Notes under the pieces: generated by a model
Told to the model about the DNA's origin: nothing
Seen by the model: only the letters and a program-made list of their open reading frames with translations
The model's database searches: none
Part shown: piece after piece, positions 24,738 to 32,821 of the stretch
Position numbering within the stretch: the stretch's first letter is position 1
How the letters are laid out: every line of letters starts with the position of its first letter
Translations under genes and position numbers: made by a program
NCBI GenBank assembly: GCA_050948905.1
Contig: JBMNES010000001.1
Span: 248,001 to 312,000, forward strand
Length of the DNA: 64,000 nucleotides
DNA from: DTKD01 sp050948905
GTDB taxonomy: Bacteria; Armatimonadota; UBA5829
Reading direction: 5' to 3'

Positions 24738-26945
24738 TTACTCGTCAAAAGGACATGGCTTCAGTCCAATACCTCTGAGTGCCCGTTCCCCGGTCTTGGT
24801 CTTCGTACGTTCGATACCATCTCTTCGGGTCAGATTCCTTGTAAGCCCCTGCGGTTGCTTTATGGCAGTACGGGAATCGATTCCGGCATGCATAATCCAC
24901 TCCCTGTATGTGCTCCACAAATCGAAAATCCGGGTAACTGCCTCTGAATCCAAGGTGCAACACACAGCTAAGAACTCCCCAAGAGTATCTTGCTCCTCAA
25001 AGACAGAGCTGATCTCCGCTTTGACGCAGGCTGGAACCATCAAGCCATGACGTTGCCATTCCAAACAACCTTCCAGCATCCAATTTAGAATGCCGGGTGC
25101 TTCGGCAATAAGCTTTCGGAGAATGTGCGGGTCTTTGACTGGCCTTTTGCCTTCATCGGGTTCATAGAAACGTTGGCGAAACGGCACGATCTTGAGTCTT
25201 CGTTGCATGTCGTATCCTTGGCTCTTCATCCTGGGAAGTTCGTTAGTAGCAATTGCTATCCTGAACTTCGGCATATACTCAATCGGCCTGCCATATATTG
25301 GCCTGCACTTTATCATGTCACGCCCGGTAAGCTGCTTCAGCAATGGCTCGTTGAAAGCATCGGAATCAGAAGCTTCGGTTGCCATCACAAAGCGCACATT
25401 GGACAGAGTAGCAAGGTCGTATGTATTCATCTCCCGCTTCTCTGTAAATGTAGACATAGCGGCCGTACCCGCATAGTCGCCCAAGATGTAGCTTACCATC
25501 GAAAGGAACTTGCTCTTGCCGCTTTGGGCCTTGCCATACAGAATCCACATTGATTCCTCGGATGTGTCTCCAGTCAGCCAGTATCCACAGCTTCTCTGCG
25601 CAAAACTGATTAGCTCCTCGTTCTGCTGGAATACCTCTCGCAGGAACTTCTCCCATCTTGGGCATTCAGCCTTTGCATCGTATTGGATTGGAGACAGCTT
25701 TGTTATCAGATCGCTCTTACAATGCTCTCTGAACTTTCCGCTTTCCAGATCAATAGTGCCGTTGGAAACGTTAAGGAGCATGTCGTTTGTATTGAGGTCT
25801 GTTTCACGTATCGGTATCCCCTCGAATGACTGTGCCAGCTTCTGCATGGCTTCAATCCTTGGGCGAGCCTCCGACTCCTGGATATGCTTAATCAGTTCCT
25901 TCTTGTCTTTGGCGTCCTCCATGCCTTCCAACAAGCTATACATAGACCTGACCGACTTGATGACTAGCTGCTTTGTACGGTCTACAAGGTCTGGTTCCCA
26001 TCTCTTGCCGTCCCAGCACTGCCATAACTTCGTGTGCACGTTGAAACAGAGATTTTCGCCGTGCTCTCTGATGAAGTATTCAGCGTTGGTCAGGTCACTA
26101 TACAAGCTGACGGCTGAATCTTCTCTATCTGGGGCGTCGTCATCGAGTCCCATCCAATCGCATACCCGGCTTGTTACCGCCTCACCGATGATCTCCTTGA
26201 GTCTGGGAATGCCGTATACAGTTTCGTTCTTTGCAATCCGTTCAAGCGTGTGTTCAACACAGTTCCCACGAGTCTTCCATTCCTCGTCCTTGGCTATCTT
26301 CGCCGTCAGTTTGATGAGATATTCGGCTTCATCGGGGTCAATTCCATGCTTGAGAAATGCACCGGCAAGGCACAAAGCCAAATCGTTGCGTGACCCCGTT
26401 GCAGGGTAGTTCCTCGATACTATGGCAACTGTCGCAACCATGCCGACCGTTCTCACCAGTTCTCTTCCACGGGTTATATCGGCAATGCTGTCTAGGTCGG
26501 TAGACCATTCCACGGTTTCACCTGACGGATGACGAGACGGTGGGAGAACCGTCTGCCGATTATCACCTCTGATCTCGACTAAGACACTGCCGTCTGCGTC
26601 TTTGAACTGGCACGAGTCAGGAGGACTTGCCAAGACGTAGTAAAGGAAATGCGACCTTGGATTGCTTGCCCGCCCGAATATCGCAGTTTGGGGAAGCAGC
26701 TTGTTAGCCGCCATGCGCGCCTCCCGGCAGTCACAGTCAACGTCGAACAATCCACCCGACACTTCTCCCAGCACCACACCAACGTTCTTCTTCACATTGC
26801 CGAAGTGCTTGCTAATTTCCTTGTCTGATAGATTCTGTTTCGACCATTCAGCAATTGCCGGGCGTTTGTCCTTATAGATCACAGGTATGATGTTGAAACC
26901 AAGCTCCCTGTATTGCCTTACGGCTGTCAATGTCTCATTAGCCAT
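24738..26945 (-). CDS. Prim-Pol primase with D5/P4-type SF3 helicase
   Basis: A 735-residue replication protein typical of phage, satellite and plasmid-like elements. The start ATG 26943-26945 follows GGAGG at 8-base spacing. The N-terminal Prim-Pol domain (residues 1 to about 190) has the RQYRELGFNIIPV opening, the catalytic FDVDCD (about 68-73) and SHFLYY. A D5-N-like segment follows (about 280-420), then the SF3 helicase with Walker A GKAQSGKSKFL (about 470-480), TEASDSDAFNEPLLKQLTGRDM and a C-terminal winged-helix part. It primes and unwinds DNA, so the element can probably replicate autonomously once excised. The unknown 427-residue gene follows in the same direction. Confidence 0.92.
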   Translation of the reverse strand: MANETLTAVRQYRELGFNIIPVIYKDKRPAIAEWSKQNLSDKEISKHFGNVKKNVGVVLGEVSGGLFDVDCDCREARMAANKLLPQTAIFGRASNPRSHFLYYVLASPPDSCQFKDADGSVLVEIRGDNRQTVLPPSRHPSGETVEWSTDLDSIADITRGRELVRTVGMVATVAIVSRNYPATGSRNDLALCLAGAFLKHGIDPDEAEYLIKLTAKIAKDEEWKTRGNCVEHTLERIAKNETVYGIPRLKEIIGEAVTSRVCDWMGLDDDAPDREDSAVSLYSDLTNAEYFIREHGENLCFNVHTKLWQCWDGKRWEPDLVDRTKQLVIKSVRSMYSLLEGMEDAKDKKELIKHIQESEARPRIEAMQKLAQSFEGIPIRETDLNTNDMLLNVSNGTIDLESGKFREHCKSDLITKLSPIQYDAKAECPRWEKFLREVFQQNEELISFAQRSCGYWLTGDTSEESMWILYGKAQSGKSKFLSMVSYILGDYAGTAAMSTFTEKREMNTYDLATLSNVRFVMATEASDSDAFNEPLLKQLTGRDMIKCRPIYGRPIEYMPKFRIAIATNELPRMKSQGYDMQRRLKIVPFRQRFYEPDEGKRPVKDPHILRKLIAEAPGILNWMLEGCLEWQRHGLMVPACVKAEISSVFEEQDTLGEFLAVCCTLDSEAVTRIFDLWSTYREWIMHAGIDSRTAIKQPQGLTRNLTRRDGIERTKTKTGERALRGIGLKPCPFDE

Positions 26946-27043
26946 TGTATGTACCTCCGTAATTCTGCTGTGCTTGATTGTTGTGTTGTCCAATGGCTAT
27001 AATCGAATCAAGCACGCACCTGTAGTGTGTGTTTTCTACGAGT

Positions 27044-27079
27044 CCCAGAGGAACCTACTTGGCGGTGGAGTCCTCTGGG
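27044..27079. terminator. 9-bp inverted repeat after the small ORF
   Basis: CCCAGAGGA (27044-27052) and TCCTCTGGG (27071-27079) are perfect inverted copies. They lie immediately beyond the stop of the minus-strand small gene at 27082. No T-run, so termination is only likely. Confidence 0.5.
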
Positions 27080-27081
27080 CT

Positions 27082-27276
27082 TTACTTCTCTTCCTCCTCG
27101 TGAGGAACAACTTGGCGGCAATTGCGGTCTTTCGTATCCCACTCAAGAAGTACAGCAAAGAAGCCAGACAGATTCGCGTGCATCTCGCGGGCGTCTTCGT
27201 GAGAAACCCGTTTGCCGCTCTTCCTTGTCCAGAAGTCAGCCGTCTTCTGTATGAGCTTGTCATTCTTGGTTTGCAT
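27082..27276 (-). CDS. Small conserved-looking element protein, 64 residues
   Basis: A helical, charged protein that begins MQTKNDKLIQKTADFWTRKS and continues with HEDAREMHANLSGFFAVLLEW before a glutamate-rich tail. The DAREM..NLSGFF pattern is one I have seen in small proteins near recombinases and mobile elements, where it is called only hypothetical. ATG 27274-27276 has no strong ribosome binding site. It is divergent from the serine recombinase and faces the region with the paired GTAC palindromes. It may be the element's regulator or recombination directionality factor, but nothing proves either. Confidence 0.6.
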   Translation of the reverse strand: MQTKNDKLIQKTADFWTRKSGKRVSHEDAREMHANLSGFFAVLLEWDTKDRNCRQVVPHEEEEK

Positions 27277-27397
27277 AAACCGAAATGCCCCGTTGCTGTT
27301 TTGTTGAGTCTGTGGGTTGATAACCCATGTTGTAATGCGTGCATCCCTGCGTTAAGTTCGTGCGCCTCTCCTACGGCGTGCTTGCGTGGTATACTGA

Positions 27398-27484
27398 CTA
27401 TGGATATTCGCCTATGAGCGAAGCCATGAGTCCTGCGACAGCCGGTAAGCATAACTCGCAGGACTCTCCTCTAAAACCGATCAT
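27398..27484 (-). CDS. Possible 28-residue mini-protein
   Basis: ATG 27482-27484 directly follows a very strong GGGGAGGTG site, and the frame (MIGFRGESCELCLPAVAGLM, then ASLIGEYP) ends at a TAG 28 codons later. A hydrophobic middle flanked by two cysteines could be a small membrane peptide, toxin or leader. The hairpin at 27428-27466 lies within the frame, so the whole might instead be a regulatory RNA. Uncertain. Confidence 0.4.
   Translation of the reverse strand: MIGFRGESCELCLPAVAGLMASLIGEYP
27428..27466. repeat. Perfect 11-bp inverted repeat
   Basis: GAGTCCTGCGA (27428-27438) and TCGCAGGACTC (27456-27466), loop of 17 bases. It overlaps the start of the mini-frame and is 136 bp left of the first GTAC palindrome. 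Candidate stem of a small RNA, terminator or recombinase binding site. Confidence 0.65.
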
Positions 27485-27601
27485 CTTCTTCACCTCCCCC
27501 CTTGGATTCTCGCGCCGCCGAAGTGTTGGCTGGTTGCCTTTTTCATCTTTGCATGAATGGCTATGACGTGAAAACTAGTACAAATATGGATGGACTTCTC
27601 C

Positions 27602-27677
27602 TGTACCAGGTGGTACAAGAACTATGAAAAATGCCCGTACAATTGCCGGTTTTGCGCTCGTTGTACTATCTAGTACA
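27602..27677. promoter_or_regulatory. Paired operators TGTACCA-GG-TGGTACA and TGTACTA-TC-TAGTACA
   Basis: Two perfect 7-bp dyads with two-base spacers, 27602-27617 and 27662-27677, have their centres exactly 60 bp apart. A half site (CTAGTACA, 27575-27582) lies left of the first and a GTAC core (27637-27640) between them. Their form, TGTAC(C/T)A-N2-T(A/G)GTACA, suggests one dimeric regulator binding both, upstream of the serine recombinase. Confidence 0.75.
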
Positions 27678-27869
27678 TTGAACAGGAAGCAGGTTGATTT
27701 GTGAGCGTAAAACAGGCTGAAAAACCGGTAATCATGCTGTGTATTTTTATGGTTTTCAGCAGAGGTCGGCACCAGAAATCCGGCATGTGAAGCCTCATGG
27801 AGGGGGTAAGGTCTCTGCCTGCATGCTATACTAATAAGGTATAACAACATCTGATGGGGTCTAGTCAGC

Positions 27870-29474
27870 TTGGTTATTAAGCACAACAGCGGAAGCACAC
27901 AACAAGGCCAATGCAAGGCCGTCATATACACCCGTGTCTCATCCAAGGAGCAGGAGAAAGAGGGCTTTTCGATACCCGCACAACTCAAGCTCCTACAGGG
28001 TTATGCCGAAGAGCACGGCTTCAAGGTCGTCAACGAATACTCTGACGTGGAAACAGCCAAGAAAGCAGGCCGCACGGCGTTCAATGAGATGATAGCATTC
28101 CTCAAGAAGCAGAACGCGGGCAAACAATCCGGCCAGCCATGCCGCGTTATCCTGGTAGAGAAGACCGACCGCCTGTATCGCAACCTGAAGGACTGGGTAA
28201 CGCTTGACGAACTCGGCTTGGAAATCCACTTCGTGAAGGAAGGCGTCGTGCTTTCCAACGACTCCCGTTCAGCCGAGAAGTTCATGCACGGAATCAAAGT
28301 CCTGATGGCAAAAAACTACATCGACAACCTTTCCGAGGAAACGAAGAAGGGCATGCTCGAAAAGGCCGCGCAGGGGATTTATCCATCGTTTGCCCCCATT
28401 GGGTACTTGAATGTCGAGTGCAACGGAAGACGCTATATACAACCTGACCCGAAGACGGCCCCAACAATCAAGAAGCTCTACGAGTGGTATGCAACTGGGA
28501 GCTACTCCCTCAAGGGCATAACGGATAAAGCTCATGAAGAAGGGCTGTCGTTCCGCAAGTCGGGTGCCAAGATTCCGAAAAGCCATGTCCATCAGATACT
28601 TACCAACTGCATATACTATGGTGACTTCGATTGGGACGGGCAGACTTACGAAGGCATTCACGAACCGCTGGTATCGCGGGAACTGTGGGAGAAGGTGCAA
28701 GACGTGTTATCGGACAACGGGAATCACCGGGCACGGCAACAGAAGCATGAATGGGCTTTTCAGGGATTGGTCTTCTGTGGTCATTGCGGTTGTGCACTGA
28801 CAGCCGAAAAAAAGAAAGGCCGGTACGTGTATTATCACTGTACCGGCCACAAAGGGAAGTGTCCTGAAAAGTATGTGCGTGAGGAAGTGCTTGCTGAGCA
28901 GTTCGGTGAAGCTCTGAAAGCTATCAAGCTTGATGGTGACGTGCTGGAATGGGTTATCTCTGCTCTGAAGTCCGGCCATGAGGATGAGAAGCGTTATCAC
29001 AACGAGATGATAGCTTCTCTACAGCGAGAGTATGCCCGGCTTCAGCACCGACTTGACCAGATGTATGTTGACAAGCTGGACGGCAAAATCTCCCAAGAGT
29101 TTTACGACCAGAAAAGCACCGAATGGCGGAACGAGCAGTCCGAAGTCCGTAGAAAGATGGAGAAACACGAGAATGCCAACTACTCTTACATGGAAGAGGG
29201 CATTAGGATTCTCGAACTCTCAAATCGAGCGTGGGAACTGTATGAAAAGCAGGAAATGACTGAAAAACGGAGACTGCTGGATTTTGTATTCTCGAACTCC
29301 ACATGGGCGGGTGGAAAACTCACTCCGAACTACAAGAAACCCTTCGATTTGATCTCAGAAGCGGTGAAAATGCAGGCTGAAGAGGAAGAGAGGACAGGCA
29401 GAAAGTTCGATAAAACTGCCCAAAATGAAAACTGGCTCCCCGGCTTGGACTCGAACCAAGAACCCCCTGGTTAA
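27870..29474 (+). CDS. Large serine recombinase of the integrated element
   Basis: A 534-residue large serine integrase. The N-terminal resolvase domain has AVIYTRVSSKEQEKEGFS with nucleophile Ser24, and conserved EKTDRLYRNLKDW further on. The Recombinase domain spans about residues 170-270 (GIYPSFAPIGYLN and KSHVHQILTNCIYYGDFDWDG), the zinc ribbon with FCGHCGCAL and YYHCTGHKGKCPEKY about 305-335, and the coiled coil about 380-430. TTG 27870 is the likely start, though without a strong site. The last 13 codons and the TAA lie inside the tRNA-Asn gene (29433-29508), so the C-terminal GLDSNQEPPG tail is tRNA-encoded. It likely integrates and excises the island. Confidence 0.95.
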   Translation: MVIKHNSGSTQQGQCKAVIYTRVSSKEQEKEGFSIPAQLKLLQGYAEEHGFKVVNEYSDVETAKKAGRTAFNEMIAFLKKQNAGKQSGQPCRVILVEKTDRLYRNLKDWVTLDELGLEIHFVKEGVVLSNDSRSAEKFMHGIKVLMAKNYIDNLSEETKKGMLEKAAQGIYPSFAPIGYLNVECNGRRYIQPDPKTAPTIKKLYEWYATGSYSLKGITDKAHEEGLSFRKSGAKIPKSHVHQILTNCIYYGDFDWDGQTYEGIHEPLVSRELWEKVQDVLSDNGNHRARQQKHEWAFQGLVFCGHCGCALTAEKKKGRYVYYHCTGHKGKCPEKYVREEVLAEQFGEALKAIKLDGDVLEWVISALKSGHEDEKRYHNEMIASLQREYARLQHRLDQMYVDKLDGKISQEFYDQKSTEWRNEQSEVRRKMEKHENANYSYMEEGIRILELSNRAWELYEKQEMTEKRRLLDFVFSNSTWAGGKLTPNYKKPFDLISEAVKMQAEEEERTGRKFDKTAQNENWLPGLDSNQEPPG

Positions 29475-29508
29475 CAGCCAAGTGCTCTGCCGATTGAGCT
29501 ACCGGGGA
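29433..29508 (-). tRNA. tRNA-Asn (anticodon GTT)
   Basis: Reading the minus strand from 29508 gives a full cloverleaf of 76 bases with encoded CCA: acceptor arm TCCCCGG paired with CCGGGGA, D arm GCTC...GAGC, anticodon loop CTGTTAA with GTT, variable loop, TTCGAGT T loop, discriminator G. It reads asparagine codons AAC and AAU. It is the integration site of the serine recombinase, whose coding frame ends inside the 3' half. Confidence 0.97.
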
Positions 29509-29695
29509 GCGGCAACGGTAGTATATCAAAGTTATCGGCGAGATGTCAACGGTTTTTGAGTTGAAAATTTCGGGCAATTGGGCCTTTGGTCTGGATGAAT
29601 TAGATTCAATGACCGGCTTTGATTAACGTGTGGTGGCGCAATTCTACGCGGTGGTGGCGGTTGAAGCTGGTTGCTAACTCTGATAGAATTGTGTC

Positions 29696-31063
29696 GTGGC
29701 CAGGTTGCAGACAAAATACGTTTGTCAGTCGTGCGGATATGAGTCGCCTAAATGGGTTGGGCGGTGTCCGGACTGCAGCGAATGGGCGTCTCTGGTCGAA
29801 GAGATTGTCACCGACACCAAACCCCGCAAAGGATCAGTAGTTTCCCCGTGTCAGAAACCCGCGTCGATTATGGAGATCACTGTCGACGGCGCGCAAAGGA
29901 CCTCCAGTGGCATCGGAGAGTTCGACCGGGTGCTGGGCGGAGGGGTTGTGGCCGGGTCGCTGGTGCTGGTGGGGGGAGATCCCGGCATCGGCAAATCGAC
30001 CATTCTTATACAAGTGGCAAATCACCTCAGCGCAAGCTGCGGATGCGTGCTGTATGTCTCCGGCGAGGAATCCGCAGAACAGATTAAACTCCGCAGCAAC
30101 CGCATCGGCATCAGTTCCTCTAATATAATGGTGGTCTCAGAAACCGATATTAACGCGATTGAGCAGCACGTCAGCAGCGTCGACGCGAAATGTGTCTTTA
30201 TCGACTCTATTCAGACGATGTATGACCCGGACTTGTCGTCGGCGGCTGGAACCGTCAGCCAGGTGAGAAGCTGCACGGGGTCGCTGGTGAGGATCGCAAA
30301 GAGCACTGGGGTGCCGGTCTTTATAGTCGGGCATGTGACCAAGGAAGGCTCGCTTGCAGGGCCGAGAGTGCTAGAGCACATGGTCGACACAGTGCTGTAT
30401 TTTGAAGGGGATACGCACGGGGCGTATAGAATACTTCGCGCCGTGAAAAACAGGTTCGGCTCGACTGATGAACTCGGTATCTTTGAGATGCGGGAAGAGG
30501 GGTTGGTGGAGATACTGAACCCTTCTGAAGCGCTGTTGAAGGAGCGGCCGGAGCACGGAATAGGGTCGGTGGTGACTGCGACTATCGAGGGCAGCAGGCC
30601 GCTGCTGGTCGAGGTGCAGGCTCTTGTGGCGCCGACTTATTTTCCCAGCCCGCGCAGGACGTGCACGGGGGTGGACTATAACCGGATGCTGATGATTCTT
30701 GCGGTGCTGGAGAAAAGAGTTGGGCTCGGGCTTGGCAACAAAGACGTATATGTAAATGTAGCCGGCGGGATAAGGATAGTGGAGCCTGCGGCGGATCTGG
30801 CGATAGCGCTGGCCGTGGCGTCGAGTTTAATGGATCGGGGTGTCGATTCCGACATGATCGCGCTTGGCGAAATCGGGCTGTCCGGCGAGGTGAGGTCGGT
30901 GACGCAGGTAGGCAAACGGCTCCGAGAGGCGGAGAGGTTGGGATTTTTGAAGGCTATTGTGACCTCGAAAGCCTCTGTTAGCGGGGAGTTTTCTAAAATA
31001 TGCACGGCGCGTGCGGCGTCGGTTCGCGCGGCGATAGACGAGGCTTTTTCGCCGAAAGCGTAG
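29696..31063 (+). CDS. radA: DNA repair protein RadA/Sms
   Basis: A 455-residue RecA-like ATPase that helps process recombination intermediates and stalled forks. It has the N-terminal four-cysteine zinc finger (CQSCGYESPKWVGRCPDCSEW split by family spacing), Walker A GGDPGIGKST, Walker B FIDSIQTMYD, the RadA-specific KNRFG motif (KNRFGSTDELGIFEM) and the C-terminal Lon-like domain. GTG 29696 is the start, right at the zinc finger. It is the first gene after the island and starts a plus-strand run that continues with nadA 19 bp later. Confidence 0.97.
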   Translation: MARLQTKYVCQSCGYESPKWVGRCPDCSEWASLVEEIVTDTKPRKGSVVSPCQKPASIMEITVDGAQRTSSGIGEFDRVLGGGVVAGSLVLVGGDPGIGKSTILIQVANHLSASCGCVLYVSGEESAEQIKLRSNRIGISSSNIMVVSETDINAIEQHVSSVDAKCVFIDSIQTMYDPDLSSAAGTVSQVRSCTGSLVRIAKSTGVPVFIVGHVTKEGSLAGPRVLEHMVDTVLYFEGDTHGAYRILRAVKNRFGSTDELGIFEMREEGLVEILNPSEALLKERPEHGIGSVVTATIEGSRPLLVEVQALVAPTYFPSPRRTCTGVDYNRMLMILAVLEKRVGLGLGNKDVYVNVAGGIRIVEPAADLAIALAVASSLMDRGVDSDMIALGEIGLSGEVRSVTQVGKRLREAERLGFLKAIVTSKASVSGEFSKICTARAASVRAAIDEAFSPKA

Positions 31064-31082
31064 TAATATAGCGGTTGTAATT

Positions 31083-31985
31083 ATGAGCACTGAATTGAAA
31101 GATCGAATAAACACACTAAAGGCCGAGCGGGGCGCGGTGATTTTGGCGCACAACTATCAACTGCCTGAGGTGCAGGACATCGCGGATTGTGCAGGGGATT
31201 CGCTGGAACTGTCGCGCCTTGCGGCTTCTACTGATGCCAGGGTGATCGTCTTCTGTGGCGTGCACTTTATGGCGGAGACGGCGAAGATTTTATCGCCGGA
31301 TAAGACCGTGCTGATTCCGGACCCGGCGGCGGGATGTCCGATGGCGGATATGATAAATGCGGCGGATCTTCGCGCGTTTAAGGCGAAGCATCCGGGCGTG
31401 CCGGTGGTGGCGTATGTGAACACTACTGCTGAGGTGAAGGCGGAGAGCACGATATGCTGCACGTCGTCTAATGCGGTTCGGGTAGTGGAGTCGATTGATT
31501 CAGACGCGGTTTTGTTTGTGCCGGATAAGTCGCTGGCGGCGTATGTGGCCAGTAAAGTCAATAAAAAGATTATCCCCTACTCCGGCTTTTGCCCGACACA
31601 TCATCGTATTCTGGCACAGGATGTGGTTAAGGCTAAGCGGGAGCACCCGGAGGCCGTGGTGGTGGCGCACCCGGAGTGCAGCCTGGATGTGCTGGCGCTT
31701 GCTGATGGAATTGAGAGCACTTCTGGGATGCTGCGTTACGTGAAAGAGTGTGACGCGAAGGAGTATATCGTCTGCACGGAACGCGGCTTGCTGCATCGGC
31801 TGAAGATGGATAATCCGGACAAGACGTTTTATAACCCCAGCCCTCTGAATATATGTCCAAATATGAAGAAGATCACGCTGGAGAAGGTTATGTGGAGTCT
31901 GGAGGATGTGAAGCACGAAATACAACTTTCGACGGAAACCATAGACAAGGCTAGACACGCTATCGAGGGGATGATCGCGATATGA
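31083..31985 (+). CDS. nadA: Quinolinate synthase A
   Basis: A 300-residue iron-sulfur enzyme that condenses iminoaspartate with dihydroxyacetone phosphate to quinolinate, the second step of NAD biosynthesis. The three [4Fe-4S] cysteine motifs are visible: STICCTSSN, HPECSLDV and NICPNMKK. Other family landmarks are AHNYQLPEVQDIADCAGDS and MAETAKILSPDKTVL. Its last four bases overlap nadC (ATGA), so they are translationally coupled. The partner L-aspartate oxidase (nadB) is not in the window. Confidence 0.97.
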   Translation: MSTELKDRINTLKAERGAVILAHNYQLPEVQDIADCAGDSLELSRLAASTDARVIVFCGVHFMAETAKILSPDKTVLIPDPAAGCPMADMINAADLRAFKAKHPGVPVVAYVNTTAEVKAESTICCTSSNAVRVVESIDSDAVLFVPDKSLAAYVASKVNKKIIPYSGFCPTHHRILAQDVVKAKREHPEAVVVAHPECSLDVLALADGIESTSGMLRYVKECDAKEYIVCTERGLLHRLKMDNPDKTFYNPSPLNICPNMKKITLEKVMWSLEDVKHEIQLSTETIDKARHAIEGMIAI

Positions 31986-32821
31986 TCGAATTAGATGCCG
32001 CTTATATCGATCGAATTGTCAGAAGAGCGCTGGACGAAGACATCGGAACCGGGGATATTACGACCCTGCTAACCATCGGGCCGGGGATAATGAGCGAGGC
32101 GCAGGTGGTCGCCAAGGCAGAGTGTGTTATCGCTGGGATGCAGGTCGCGGCTGCAGCTTTTGAGAAAATGGACGCTGAAGTCGATTTTATGCCGCTTGTG
32201 AAGGATAGCGAACGGGCCGGCAGGGGCGATGTAATCGCGAGCGTGTCCGGCCCAGCGAGAGCGTTGCTAATCGGCGAGCGGGTGGCCCTTAATTTTCTGC
32301 AGATGGCGTCGGGAGTTGCGACTCTGACGAGGCGATACGTCGATCTGGTTTCGCATACTGAGGCGAAAATTATCGATACTCGAAAGACCGTTCCGGGGCT
32401 GCGCAGGTTGCAGAAATACGCGGTTGGAGTCGGCGGTGGGTTCAATCATCGGTTCAATCTTTCCGATGGAATCTTAGTCAAAGATAATCACATTGCTGCG
32501 GCAGGAAGCATTACTGCTGCCATTTTAGCCGTTAAAAAGAACGCTCCTCATACCATGAAAATCGAGTGCGAGGTCACGACGTTGAACCAGCTTGATGAGG
32601 CGATCGCGGCGGGCGCAGATGCGGTGCTTCTGGATAATATGACTGTTGAGATGCTGGGCGAGGCGGTGCAACTCGCGGCAGGGCGCGTGATTACTGAGGC
32701 ATCGGGCGGGGTCATTGAGCAGAGCGTGGCCGCTATAGCTGAAACCGGTGTAGATTTGATCTCCGTCGGCGCGCTTACGCATTCGGCGCCGGCTATTGAT
32801 ATTAGTTTGCAATTTAAATGA
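31982..32821 (+). CDS. nadC: Nicotinate-nucleotide pyrophosphorylase (quinolinate phosphoribosyltransferase)
   Basis: A 279-residue enzyme that joins quinolinate with PRPP to give nicotinate mononucleotide, CO2 and pyrophosphate. Diagnostic motifs are DEDIGTGDITT near residue 18, NFLQMASGVATLTRRYV, TRKTVPGLRRLQKYAV, NHRFNLSDGILVKDNHI and the ITEASGGVI phosphate loop. It starts inside the nadA stop and ends inside the birA start (ATGA in each case), a tightly coupled operon linking NAD and biotin functions. Confidence 0.97.
   Translation: MIELDAAYIDRIVRRALDEDIGTGDITTLLTIGPGIMSEAQVVAKAECVIAGMQVAAAAFEKMDAEVDFMPLVKDSERAGRGDVIASVSGPARALLIGERVALNFLQMASGVATLTRRYVDLVSHTEAKIIDTRKTVPGLRRLQKYAVGVGGGFNHRFNLSDGILVKDNHIAAAGSITAAILAVKKNAPHTMKIECEVTTLNQLDEAIAAGADAVLLDNMTVEMLGEAVQLAAGRVITEASGGVIEQSVAAIAETGVDLISVGALTHSAPAIDISLQFK

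Larger units (their letters stand above)
27277..27869. other. Regulatory stretch of 593 bp, no large gene
   Basis: Contents that I can support are an 11-bp hairpin (27428-27466), a mini-frame beside it, and two palindromic operators (27602-27617 and 27662-27677). Promoter elements for the recombinase probably lie around 27820-27845, where TATACT and an AT-rich stretch occur. The longer frame at 27036-27452 on the minus strand overlaps the small gene and lacks a start site, and I reject it. Confidence 0.6.
14912..29450. mobile_element. Integrated element at tRNA-Asn with serine recombinase
   Basis: The right boundary is firm: the serine recombinase gene ends inside the 3' half of tRNA-Asn. 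The left boundary is tentative, at the imperfect tRNA 3' end copy near 14.9 kb. Contents between: split small gene, three XRE regulators, an exported peptidase-like protein, a lipoprotein, a PH-domain protein, a membrane protein, tyrosine recombinase, unknown 427-residue protein, primase-helicase, small ORFs and the recombinase. There are no phage structural or conjugation genes, so it is best called an integrative mobilisable or satellite-like island. The HEPN-like gene at 14.1 kb may or may not belong. Confidence 0.65.

Noticed and set aside
27036..27452. 138-residue minus-strand frame upstream of the recombinase
   Set aside because: Overlaps the better-supported 64-residue frame and the hairpin region; composition unlike a protein.
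27602..27677. LexA SOS boxes
   Set aside because: The GTAC-N6-GTAC form does not match a LexA motif that I can state for this group; left as an unknown operator.
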